This document shows positions 8,901-15,066 of a DNA stretch of 34,905 nucleotides, piece after piece. The stretch covers positions 1-34,905 of the forward strand of contig NZ_LDIG01000156.1 in NCBI RefSeq assembly GCF_015845845.1. Direction: 5' to 3'. How positions within the stretch are numbered: position 1 is the stretch's first letter; every line of letters begins with the position of its first letter. The stretch is from Paenibacillus dendritiformis. GTDB lineage: Bacteria > Bacillota > Bacilli > Paenibacillales > Paenibacillaceae. The notes under the pieces were generated by a model. It was given only the letters and a program-made list of their open reading frames with translations. It searched no databases and was not told the origin of the DNA. The translations under genes and the position numbers were made by a program.

Positions 8901-9096
8901 GATGAATGCCGTATTCCGCCGCCAGCCGGCAAAACGGAATCATTCCGTTGATTCCGTCTTTATCGGTGATGGCCAGCGCATTCATCTCCCACGAGGCCGC
9001 CCGCTGCAGCAAATCTTCCAGGCGGCAGGTCGCTTCCATCAGGCTGTATTCCGTATGAACATGAAGGTGTACGAAGCTTGTCCCCAGCTTTTCCAT
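5971..9096 (-). CDS. dnaE: DNA polymerase III alpha subunit, short DnaE-type paralogue
   Basis: A 1041-residue C-family polymerase. Domains in order: PHP (about 8-250), palm with PGRGSAAGS at 364-372 and the catalytic aspartates D405/D407 (PDIDID), a third Asp D559 in LLKIDLLGLR, the finger region (LAPTYGLILYQEQVM), a helix-hairpin-helix region, and a C-terminal OB fold (about 950-1035). In the PHP site the expected TDH is TDK (44-46), so phosphatase or proofreading activity by PHP is doubtful. The length is below that of the main DnaE (about 1100-1200 residues). The start is ATG 9096 with AAGGAG upstream; an 89-codon upstream extension runs into CtaG and is rejected. The operon partners suggest a repair or translesion role rather than replication. 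Confidence 0.92.
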   Translation of the reverse strand: MEKLGTSFVHLHVHTEYSLMEATCRLEDLLQRAASWEMNALAITDKDGINGMIPFCRLAAEYGIHPIVGCEMQVGDSDDTLILLAATHRGYEHIVEQLNGAPFHPSAFHGDIIALSGGRTGSIHRLLASGRADEAAKQALQYIQWFGSENFFLEAQHHGLADDDAALARTVHLAREMKLPLAATHDVHYLDPEDAPLLNMIRQRKKELNPAAPDAAGPFYLPSPMEMKAKFSHLPDAIANTARIAERCRFRPEPGTKRLPTFQVPQMRSVESPSCTRSDTEENESGKPPQSSDEALHQLCLQGMRKRFGLSGTALDRPVGTHAPELERMDQELEIIMARGLSDYFLIVWDIVRYARSRNIPVGPGRGSAAGSLVAYLLGVTEVNPLLHGLSFERFLSPDREDFPDIDIDVCQRRRHELLQYLKDKYGEDRIAHLGVLNTFGARGAVRKAGTYLNLPKKQIDVLAKLLPSFTGRGGIRHSLDTLPELAKLPAGKEPFKSLFQLAERLEGLPHQHSAHPSGIILGDEQLVRTIPLQRRPNGEPMTPFTKEDIKALGLLKIDLLGLRNLTLIQDTLASIHERTGEQIDLSVIPLDDPAAFETIGSGNTLGCFQLESMGIRRLLRRMQPHSISHLADLLALYRPGAWNEGIVDTYLRRHRGEETYKLPLPELEPVLAPTYGLILYQEQVMAIAQAVSGCSMGEADSLRRALSAKSVEALSRHQQRFLHGAAARGVIEKEALDIFDFLARFSGYSFNKAHSVSYAYLAYWTVYLKTHFPKDYMASLLSMEGGYYDKSVYIREISQMGLSLLGPDINRSGLGFHAEEKGIRCGLDAVHGSGPESVIALLRSRHRSGDFRTFPEWVERMTASRIKRPVLEAWIAAGACDCFGLRRREMIADVHELPQASGINAAAGALPDFTEAEKRKMEKSLLGFSLQSSASRKWNEFVQRFKIVPIRALSEYGDNARVRICGTVIHSRRYPTQSGEYVLILVLQDDTDMIEVVLYPSTYKSFLYELNPKGILLEGDVRKQNGQARVVADKIKALGG

Positions 9097-9166
9097 GACA
9101 GCACTCCTTTGTACGGGAACATTTGTTTCTATCATACGGTTTGAAGCGGTTATTGTCCATTGGAGG

Positions 9167-9964
9167 TTATTTCCGATACAGGATTGGTTCGGGGACCAGC
9201 GTCCGGGGACGGGATGCCTTGAACCATTGCCAGCAAAACAATGACACGAGCATAATCTCGATGACGTCGCCGCCGTAGTACATGAGCATGCTCCCTGCCT
9301 CGGCTTGCGCTGCGGGCACGCCTGCAGGCGGACGGGCATATAGATATTTGGACAAGACGGCATGCCCGCCCATCGCGGTCACCAGCACGATCGCGCGGTA
9401 CATGAAGCTTGTCCGGTAAGGCATCGGATCGATATAGATGATGGACACGGTGAACAGGTACCCGGCAAGAAAAAGATGCAGGTGAACGAACGCATGCACG
9501 CTGACATGATGCTGCATCCATGAGTAGATGTCTGTCGTATAGAGCGCCCACAATCCTCCCACATTGAGCACGGCGGCAATCGCCGGATCATGCAGAAGTC
9601 GTATAAGGCGGCTTTTCAGGATAGCGGCAATCCGGCGCGAATAGGCGACAGGCAGCGTTCTCAGGAGCAGCCGCATAGGGGAGGCGAGCGCGATTAGGAG
9701 CGGGGCCAGCATGCCCAGCAGCAAATGGCCGATCATATGCGCCGTGAAATCGTCATGGGCGCGTTCGGCGATCGGTCCGGCGACTGCGGCAGCGGCGCAG
9801 GCGAGTCCGGCATGCCAGCATAGATGACGATACAGCGGCCATGGCTTATGCTTGCGGCCGGATACGACCGCAGCCGCACTGTACAGCGCCGCCAGGAGGG
9901 CCCACAACCCGGACGTCCACAGTTCGAGCGTCCAATCATTATCAAGTTGATGATGAGAAGGCAA
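9167..9964 (-). CDS. CtaG-like (Caa3_CtaG) cytochrome c oxidase assembly membrane protein
   Basis: A 265-residue membrane protein with about seven hydrophobic segments. Family features are HMIGHLLLGMLAPLLIALASP near residue 76, WMQHHVSVHAFVHLHLFLAGYLF near 155 and the histidine-rich loops between helices. In Bacillales, CtaG-type proteins are needed for active caa3-type oxidase, probably in copper delivery. No oxidase genes are nearby, so the partner is elsewhere. The start appears to be TTG 9964, preceded by AGGAAGGATGG; an upstream ATG is in another frame. It follows the DUF2243 gene by 18 bp and forms a two-gene unit with it. Confidence 0.86.
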   Translation of the reverse strand: MPSHHQLDNDWTLELWTSGLWALLAALYSAAAVVSGRKHKPWPLYRHLCWHAGLACAAAAVAGPIAERAHDDFTAHMIGHLLLGMLAPLLIALASPMRLLLRTLPVAYSRRIAAILKSRLIRLLHDPAIAAVLNVGGLWALYTTDIYSWMQHHVSVHAFVHLHLFLAGYLFTVSIIYIDPMPYRTSFMYRAIVLVTAMGGHAVLSKYLYARPPAGVPAAQAEAGSMLMYYGGDVIEIMLVSLFCWQWFKASRPRTLVPEPILYRK

Positions 9965-9982
9965 TCGAAACCATCCTTCCTA

Positions 9983-10459
9983 TTACGATGTCCGGCGCGC
10001 TCGTTTAAGGAGAAGGAGGCCGGCGATGATCATGGCTGCCGCGATGACATTCCAGATCCAGTCGTAGATATACACATTGTCTACGTACCGAATCTGGTGA
10101 AGGCGCATCAGCTTGTGCTGGATGATTCCGTCGTATAGTTGGAATGCGCCGCCGCCCAGCAGCACGCCGCCCAACCACAAGCCTCCGTTCCAAGCTCTTT
10201 GCCGGTGCAGAGAGGCCAGCATGAACGAGCTCCCGATCGTAGCGAACCAACTGAAGGCATGGAACAGGCCATCCGACACTAACCCGATGTCGGTGGTGGA
10301 CTTGTCATAGAAATGGTGCCAATGCAATAATTGATGAAAGATCGTTTCATCCAAAAAACCGACCAGCCCGAGACCGAACAGGATGCCTGTCCAGACATTT
10401 CGTCTCGAAGCAGAGGAGATAGGTTGGGATGAATCCGATCTGATTTGTTCCGCTTCCAT
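9983..10459 (-). CDS. DUF2243 family membrane protein
   Basis: A 158-residue protein with four predicted membrane helices (GILFGLGLVGFLDETIFHQLLHWHHFYD, LFHAFSWFATIGSSFML, GLWLGGVLLGGGAFQLYDGI and WIWNVIAAAMIIAGLLLL). The conserved H-W-H-H-F-Y-D and F-Q-L-Y-D-G-I-I-Q-H-K segments are typical of DUF2243, whose function is unknown. These proteins are commonly found next to CtaG-like genes, as here; a role in respiratory-chain assembly or metal handling is inference. The ATG follows AAAGGAGACAAT. It is divergent from the kinase gene that starts at 10563. Confidence 0.87.
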   Translation of the reverse strand: MEAEQIRSDSSQPISSASRRNVWTGILFGLGLVGFLDETIFHQLLHWHHFYDKSTTDIGLVSDGLFHAFSWFATIGSSFMLASLHRQRAWNGGLWLGGVLLGGGAFQLYDGIIQHKLMRLHQIRYVDNVYIYDWIWNVIAAAMIIAGLLLLKRARRTS

Positions 10460-10562
10460 ATTGTCTCCTTTATATTTTGCATGATCTTGTCTTCAATATT
10501 TCCATTTTGCCGCCGGCATAACCGAAGCGGCTGCATTCCCTATCAGGAGGTGTGCATTCCAT

Positions 10563-11465
10563 ATGAGTATGGATTCCCGGATCGGACGGCTTGCCGGCCG
10601 CTATGCGCTGGAAGGTTGGACGGGGGGCGAGCCGTTGTCGAAAGGTACGACCTCCGACGCGAAGCTCGTCACGGCGGATACGGGCCGATTTATATTGCGC
10701 CGGTTAAGAGATGCGGAGCAGGGACGAACCGAATATGAAATTGCCCGGCGGCTCTGGCCGCTCGGTATCGCTCCCGAGGTGCTTGTGGCAAAGGATGGTC
10801 TCCCATACGTTCAGTTGGACGATGCCTGCTATAATCTGCAGCGGTTCGTCGAGCATGAAGCGGTTAACGAGCACTGGAACGATGCCGAATGGGGAAAGAC
10901 CTTATCGCTGTTCGAGCGCGCCATGACAGACGTCCGGAAGCTGGCCGGGCAGAGAGATCGCTTTGATCTGGGGCGCATGTGGGATAAGGTGTCCGCATCG
11001 TATTCCGGCGAGGCTATCATCCGGCTGCTGGAGGAACCGGTGGAGCGCTGTCTCGGCTACGCTGAGAAGATTACCGGTTATATCCATGGCGATCTGGGGT
11101 CGTGGAACCTGCTTCTGCTGAAGGGACGAATCTATATTATCGATTTCGGCGAGGCGCGGTTGGGCGACCGCCACTTCGACGCGGCCGCGGCGCTTGTGTC
11201 GACGGCTGCGGACAATGCGAGCGTAGAGGAGACGGTCACCCGGTTGGAAAACTTCTGCCGAGGATATGAAGGGAACGCCAAACCGCTTGATCTGGTTCGG
11301 TTGCGGGAACAGATTCACCTTTGGCTTGTGCGTGGAATCGCAGCCGTCATCCGTTATCATGGCGCAAACGCACGGACAAGCCGGTATTGCCGCCGAAGCA
11401 TGGAGACGATGGAGCATTTCGACAAGGCCATCAACCAGTCCCTCAATCGCTCCCTTGGCCTCTGA
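10563..11465 (+). CDS. Aminoglycoside phosphotransferase (APH)-like kinase
   Basis: A 300-residue protein with the APH/choline-kinase-like fold. Brenner's motif H175-G-D177-x4-N182 (YIHGDLGSWN) and the metal-binding D194-F-G196 (IIDFGEARLGD) are intact, so it is probably an active kinase. The N-lobe has GGEPLSKGTTSDAKLV as nucleotide loop. Substrates in this family range from antibiotics and choline to cell-wall sugars and spore-coat components (CotS-like), so resistance is not implied. AGGAGGTG precedes the ATG. It stands alone between divergent DUF2243 and the convergent DedA gene. No clear terminator is seen in the 70 bp that follow. Confidence 0.85.
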   Translation: MSMDSRIGRLAGRYALEGWTGGEPLSKGTTSDAKLVTADTGRFILRRLRDAEQGRTEYEIARRLWPLGIAPEVLVAKDGLPYVQLDDACYNLQRFVEHEAVNEHWNDAEWGKTLSLFERAMTDVRKLAGQRDRFDLGRMWDKVSASYSGEAIIRLLEEPVERCLGYAEKITGYIHGDLGSWNLLLLKGRIYIIDFGEARLGDRHFDAAAALVSTAADNASVEETVTRLENFCRGYEGNAKPLDLVRLREQIHLWLVRGIAAVIRYHGANARTSRYCRRSMETMEHFDKAINQSLNRSLGL

Positions 11466-11538
11466 TTACAGCCGCCAGCCGAGACGCTCTATTCAGTGCA
11501 GTCCGAACGCCCTCTCCTTCGGCTCCTCTCATTAGACA

Positions 11539-12150
11539 TTAACCGCCCGGCTCACTCAACCTTTTGTTCCGGGCATGCCTTACCACCCAATACGAGCCCC
11601 CTGCAATGATGATCAAGGCCGCGGCATAGAGGCCGTACCGGTACAGCAGTTCTCCGACGGTTTCCACCCGGCTCCCCAATGCCCGCCCCATGCTGAAGAA
11701 CAGCAAGGTCCATACGAAGCCGGCCGAATAGGCATACAGGGCGTAACGCCTGAATGTCATCTTGTTCACGCCGGCCAGGTACGGGATGACATGCCGGACG
11801 ACGGGAAGAAAATAACTGAGGCAGATCGCGAGGCTGCCGTATTTCCGAATCAAGCTTTCGGATACCTCAAGATAGCGATCCATCCGGCTTCTGCGCCGGA
11901 GCCGATCCAGAATCGGGACGCCGATGCCTCTCCCGATCATGAACCCGACCGACAAGCCGGACACGACGCCGAGATAGGTCAGGACGAAGGCGGGCAGCGG
12001 GAGCAAAATATTCATACCCGATACGGCTCCGCCCGTCATGACGATAACTTCGTCGGGAACCGGCATCCCGACAATGCCGAGCCATAGCGCGAAGAACAGG
12101 GCGGCATAGCCGAATTGCCCGATCCAATGTATCAGAAGTTCAGCATTCAT
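11539..12150 (-). CDS. DedA family membrane protein (VTT domain)
   Basis: A 203-residue protein with the DedA/VTT signature: an early amphipathic loop WLGIVGMPVPDEVIVMTGG, then GSLAICLSYFLPVVRHVIPYLAG with the conserved Arg (R in PVVRHVIP) and Gly residues. About five hydrophobic segments are visible. Family members act as lipid scramblases, for instance of undecaprenyl phosphate or phosphatidylethanolamine, and affect membrane potential and drug tolerance. It overlaps the upstream methyltransferase gene by 11 bp, so translation is likely coupled. Gene order PAP2, methyltransferase, DedA suggests phospholipid or lipid-carrier turnover. Confidence 0.9.
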   Translation of the reverse strand: MNAELLIHWIGQFGYAALFFALWLGIVGMPVPDEVIVMTGGAVSGMNILLPLPAFVLTYLGVVSGLSVGFMIGRGIGVPILDRLRRRSRMDRYLEVSESLIRKYGSLAICLSYFLPVVRHVIPYLAGVNKMTFRRYALYAYSAGFVWTLLFFSMGRALGSRVETVGELLYRYGLYAAALIIIAGGSYWVVRHARNKRLSEPGG

Positions 12151-12712
12151 GGAGATTGCCCTTGGCTCGGCACACGTAGACGAAGGCAGGCGGCAGGTTG
12201 AGAAGGACGAACTTCATATCTTCGATCTCGAAGCGCGCAGATAGCTGCTTTTTCATCTGTAGCGAATATTGAAAAGCGACAAACCATCCTCCTGGCGCGA
12301 GCGAGGCCTCGATCTGGCCGAGGAGCTGATCGCGCATCGTCTGCGGGAAATTGAAGAAGGGCAGGCCGCTCAAAATGCAGTCCAGATGAGTGACGTCATG
12401 CTTGCGGATGACCGGCAGTATTTCTTCCGCGCTCGGATAGCATAGAAACTCGGGAAAGTTGCTGGCGAGCAGCTCGCGCATATTCTGATCCTGCTCGAAT
12501 AAAAACACCTTCGCAGAAGGAGCCGCAGCCTGCCGGATGCGATCCGTAATGGCGCCCGTGCCGGCGCCCAGCTCCGCCGCATACCGCACCTGCTCCCACG
12601 GAACGGCATCGGTCATGGTGCGGGCGAGCAGCGTTGAGCTTGGAATAATGCTGCCGATTTGTTTTGGCTGATGAATGAATTTTTGCAAAAATAACTGTTT
12701 TTCGTGCATCAT
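12140..12712 (-). CDS. SAM-dependent methyltransferase, phospholipid N-methyltransferase-like
   Basis: A 190-residue class I methyltransferase. The SAM-binding motif is E47-L-G-A-G-T-G53 (YAAELGAGTGAITDRI). The FLQKFIHQPKQIGSIIPSSTLLAR N-terminus and the later SGLPFFNFP segment are typical of PmtA-like phospholipid N-methyltransferases and of rRNA adenine dimethylase relatives. The former would methylate phosphatidylethanolamine head groups. With PAP2 and DedA neighbours, a lipid substrate is the better guess, but it is not proven. The ATG overlaps the PAP2 stop (ATGA, 12709-12712), and the 3' end overlaps DedA. Confidence 0.82.
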   Translation of the reverse strand: MMHEKQLFLQKFIHQPKQIGSIIPSSTLLARTMTDAVPWEQVRYAAELGAGTGAITDRIRQAAAPSAKVFLFEQDQNMRELLASNFPEFLCYPSAEEILPVIRKHDVTHLDCILSGLPFFNFPQTMRDQLLGQIEASLAPGGWFVAFQYSLQMKKQLSARFEIEDMKFVLLNLPPAFVYVCRAKGNLHEC

Positions 12713-13359
12713 GATGGCTCTTGTCTCCTTTTCTTGAGTAATTCCCGGAAGTTCGCCGCTGAGGCGAGGATGACCCCGGCCACCCAGTAGGTGAAAACGG
12801 CGACGATCCAGCCGGCGAACAGATCGGCTATCACATGCTGCTTCACAAACAGCGTAGACAAAATAATGACCACGGCGCTGAAGCGGACGAAATGGCGCGT
12901 CCTCGGACGGAACACAAACGAGCTTCGGTACATAAGACAGCTCGTCAGGACATGGATGCTGGGGAAGCAGTTGTATGGCCTATCCATCCAATAGATGATT
13001 TTGACCATCGTATCGAGCAATCCGGTGCCTTCAATGGCCGGACGCGCCACCACGGTCTGGAAGAAATAGTAGGTCAAATAACAAAGGACAAGTCCAAGAC
13101 AGAGCGCCAGCAGCGTTCGATAATAGACCGAGGGCCGTCGGCGGAACATAAAAAACAGGGTGAGCACGATAAAGGGATACCAGCTTATATAGGGAATGGT
13201 GAATGCCGATACGAAAGGAATGCGGTCATCCCAGCCGGTAGACAGCGAGTACGTGCGCGGCCCGGGCCGGTTCTGAATTCCGTAGAAAATATTCAACACG
13301 GGGATGGCAAGCATCCAGAGCAATGGCCTGTATTGGGTCCAAGTTGTCTTCTGTCTCAT
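12709..13359 (-). CDS. PAP2-superfamily phosphatase/phosphotransferase, inositol-phosphorylceramide-synthase-like
   Basis: A 216-residue membrane protein with about six hydrophobic segments. The PAP2 motifs are P133-S-I-H136 (FPSIHVLTSC) and the late motif STLFVKQHVIADL, with H175 and D179. The Arg of the canonical SR motif is Thr here, as in PAP2_3 / IPC-synthase-like proteins. A role in dephosphorylating lipid phosphates or transferring head groups is expected; the catalytic site would face outside the cell. GGAAGGG precedes the ATG. It is the first gene of the three-gene lipid operon. Confidence 0.87.
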   Translation of the reverse strand: MRQKTTWTQYRPLLWMLAIPVLNIFYGIQNRPGPRTYSLSTGWDDRIPFVSAFTIPYISWYPFIVLTLFFMFRRRPSVYYRTLLALCLGLVLCYLTYYFFQTVVARPAIEGTGLLDTMVKIIYWMDRPYNCFPSIHVLTSCLMYRSSFVFRPRTRHFVRFSAVVIILSTLFVKQHVIADLFAGWIVAVFTYWVAGVILASAANFRELLKKRRQEPS

Positions 13360-13683
13360 AACAATCCCTTCCTAACGTGTGTGATGTATCCTAAGGTTCC
13401 CCGAACAAGCGGGGTTCATCCAACCATTCCCTACTCAAAGAATGGGAAGTCCGGCCGCACTCTTCCTCCTCTTCTTGATGCTCTTATCGTATCCGATAGA
13501 GTTAAGATCCCTCTGAAGAAATTCTGAATGATTTCTAAAGATAAAAGCCGCATCGGACGGCACCCCGGAATATCTTGAGCCGTAAATATGGTTCGTCAAT
13601 GTCCCGCTTGCGTTCGTTGAATTGTTATCTCTGTAGGAAAGGGATATTAGCGGAAAAGGATCCGACAGTCAGAGGGGATGTCA
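13360..13683. other. Intergenic stretch between the lipid operon and the disrupted gene
   Basis: No gene is supported. It should contain the promoter of the PAP2 operon on the minus strand, but no convincing -35/-10 pair was found. A weak inverted repeat (TATCG-TATC-CGATA) is near 13487. Confidence 0.35.
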
Positions 13684-14165
13684 ATGAAAGGCTTCGCAAA
13701 CATGCGGCATGCCGTTCGCCGGAAGCAGCCGCGGCAAAAAGAATGGGCGAAAGTGTATTCCGGTCTTGTTCAACCCGGAGATGCATTCGTGTGTTCTATG
13801 ACGGGGAGACGACCTTGACGCGGGACGGGTGGATCGAATTTGCCTATTATCCGATTACTTGCAATTCATGGGAGAAGCTGTGGAGCGAGCTTGCTTCTTA
13901 TCCATTCGCCTATTCGATGAAGTCGCGGCTGTGTCCGAATGATTGCCGGCTTCTCTATGCCGAAATTGTTCCGTGGTTCCCCGCGCCTCATTCCGCGCCG
14001 TACCTCAAGCTGCTGCGAGAGATGAAGGCGGAGGCGAGGGGGCGGCAGTTCTATGCCCGGCGACTGGAAGCAAGAACGGCTGGCAAGGTGGTATGCCACC
14101 TGAAGAAGAACAGAGATTCCGTGAGGATCAGTGTGGATCTGCAAGGTTGCAGGCTGAGGCTCTGA
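13684..14165 (+). pseudogene. Unknown protein gene broken by a frameshift
   Basis: From ATG 13684, after GGGGATGTCA, one frame reads MKGFANMRHAVRRKQPRQ, then KEWAKVYSGLVQPGDAFVCSM, and stops at 13818. A second frame then carries RVFYDGETTLTRDGWIEFAYYPITCNSW and continues with the codon usage of neighbouring genes to the stop at 14165. The sense-like text switches from the first frame to the second near 13790, so a one-base loss or gain is likely. The second frame is also open upstream to 13575, but that part has poor composition and no ribosome binding site. No family is recognised. The product would be about 160 residues if repaired. A sequencing error cannot be ruled out. Confidence 0.5.
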
Positions 14166-14191
14166 ACCGCGGCTGATAGAAAGGCAGGCAG

Positions 14192-14225
14192 CACGAAGGC
14201 GCATCATTGAGGATGCGCCTTCGTG
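14192..14225. terminator. Strong hairpin between convergent genes
   Basis: CACGAAGGCGCATC (14192-14205) and GATGCGCCTTCGTG (14212-14225) form a perfect 14-bp stem with a 6-base loop. It sits between the disrupted plus-strand gene and the minus-strand sodC. T-runs are weak on both sides, so it could serve either or both genes. Confidence 0.65.
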
Positions 14226-14247
14226 GTCTCTCTGATAAGCGGGCTCG

Positions 14248-14784
14248 TTAATTAATCGCTCCGCAGGCGATGCGGTCGCCCGAATCCCCGGCCGGATCGG
14301 TAACATAATCATCCGCTTTCTCGTGGATGATCAAGGATGTGCCGCCGGGACGGATAAGCGAGTTGGGCTTGCCTTCCACAAGCGTAACGGCAGTCGTTGA
14401 GAGCGTAACCTGGACCTTGCCGTCCGCGCCGACCTCGATGTTCGGCAGATCGCCGGCATGGAACCCTTTCGGATTATTGAAGCCGTGCTGCATGTGCTTC
14501 GGATTGAAGTGGGCTTCCGCGGTTTTGAAATCCGGCCCTTCGCATCGGCCCGCCGCATGGAAGTGGAATCCATGGGTCCCTGGCGGCAGGCTGTGGGCCT
14601 GAAGCGTAATCTGCACCTTGTCTCCGATCTGGACAAGCTTCGCCGTTCCGATTTGCTTGCCTTTGCCGTTGATAATGTTAACAGCGGCCGATGGCGCCTT
14701 CTCTTCGGCGGATGCCGCTTGGGAGCCGCAGGCGCTGATGAGCAAAGCGCTTCCCAGCATGCATACGAACGCAAGTTTTTTCAT
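14248..14784 (-). CDS. sodC: Cu/Zn superoxide dismutase, predicted lipoprotein
   Basis: A 178-residue secreted enzyme that dismutates superoxide. A lipoprotein signal (LLISAC, Cys19) would anchor it outside the membrane. The ligand pattern of active Cu/Zn enzymes is complete: H74 and H76 (FHFH), H92 (AHFNP), H100 (QHG), H109 and D112 (FHAGDLPN) and H154 (IIHEKADDY). C81 and C174 can form the conserved disulfide, and R171 is the channel Arg (GDRIACG). From memory the B. subtilis relative YojM lacks part of the copper site; this protein does not. AAGGAGGTCACA precedes the ATG. Confidence 0.93.
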   Translation of the reverse strand: MKKLAFVCMLGSALLISACGSQAASAEEKAPSAAVNIINGKGKQIGTAKLVQIGDKVQITLQAHSLPPGTHGFHFHAAGRCEGPDFKTAEAHFNPKHMQHGFNNPKGFHAGDLPNIEVGADGKVQVTLSTTAVTLVEGKPNSLIRPGGTSLIIHEKADDYVTDPAGDSGDRIACGAIN

Positions 14785-14819
14785 TGTGACCTCCTTATTA
14801 GTAACCGGCGTTATATCGT

Positions 14820-14834
14820 TAGTGTGTCACACTA
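14820..14834. promoter_or_regulatory. 15-bp palindrome upstream of sodC, candidate operator
   Basis: TAGTGTG and CACACTA flank a single T, a perfect 7-1-7 palindrome 36-50 bp upstream of the sodC start, where a repressor or activator would act. A TATAAC-like -10 lies just inside it on the minus strand, but no good -35 is visible. No regulator family is assigned. Confidence 0.45.
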
Positions 14835-14994
14835 TTTAGAAAAAGATAACAATCGCGAGCGCATTAGCATTCATATTTGTTCAATTATTGACGGACGGAA
14901 AAAAATAAAGGTTAACCATAAAAACAGGAAAAAAGAGGCCGGAAATTCATGATCCTTTGTCTTAGCGTGTCGAAGTTTGCGCTTCTGAATAGAA

Positions 14995-15022
14995 ACTGCG
15001 TATAATAATCATTATACGCAGT
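14995..15022. promoter_or_regulatory. Perfect 11-6-11 palindrome overlapping the recombinase promoter
   Basis: ACTGCGTATAA (14995-15005) and TTATACGCAGT (15012-15022) are exact inverted copies around the centre TAATCA. This is the arm-centre-arm layout of Xer-type core sites. It contains TATAAT (15001-15006), a likely -10 with TTGCGC at 14977-14982 as a weak -35. It lies 45 bp before the recombinase start, so the enzyme or a repressor may control its own gene here. Confidence 0.6.
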
Positions 15023-15066
15023 TATTTGGACGCTGCGGAATGACGATAAAGGAGTATGGATCAGCA

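Noticed and set aside
9097-9363. 89-codon N-terminal extension of the DnaE-like gene
   Set aside because: It overlaps the CtaG gene; ATG 9096 has AAGGAG upstream and begins with the PHP domain.
10563-11465. Reading the APH-like kinase as an antibiotic resistance gene
   Set aside because: Motifs only show the fold; many such kinases act on choline, sugars or spore proteins, and there is no resistance context.
15040-15066. Earlier ATG for the recombinase
   Set aside because: AAAGGAG lies after this ATG and at a proper distance from ATG 15067.
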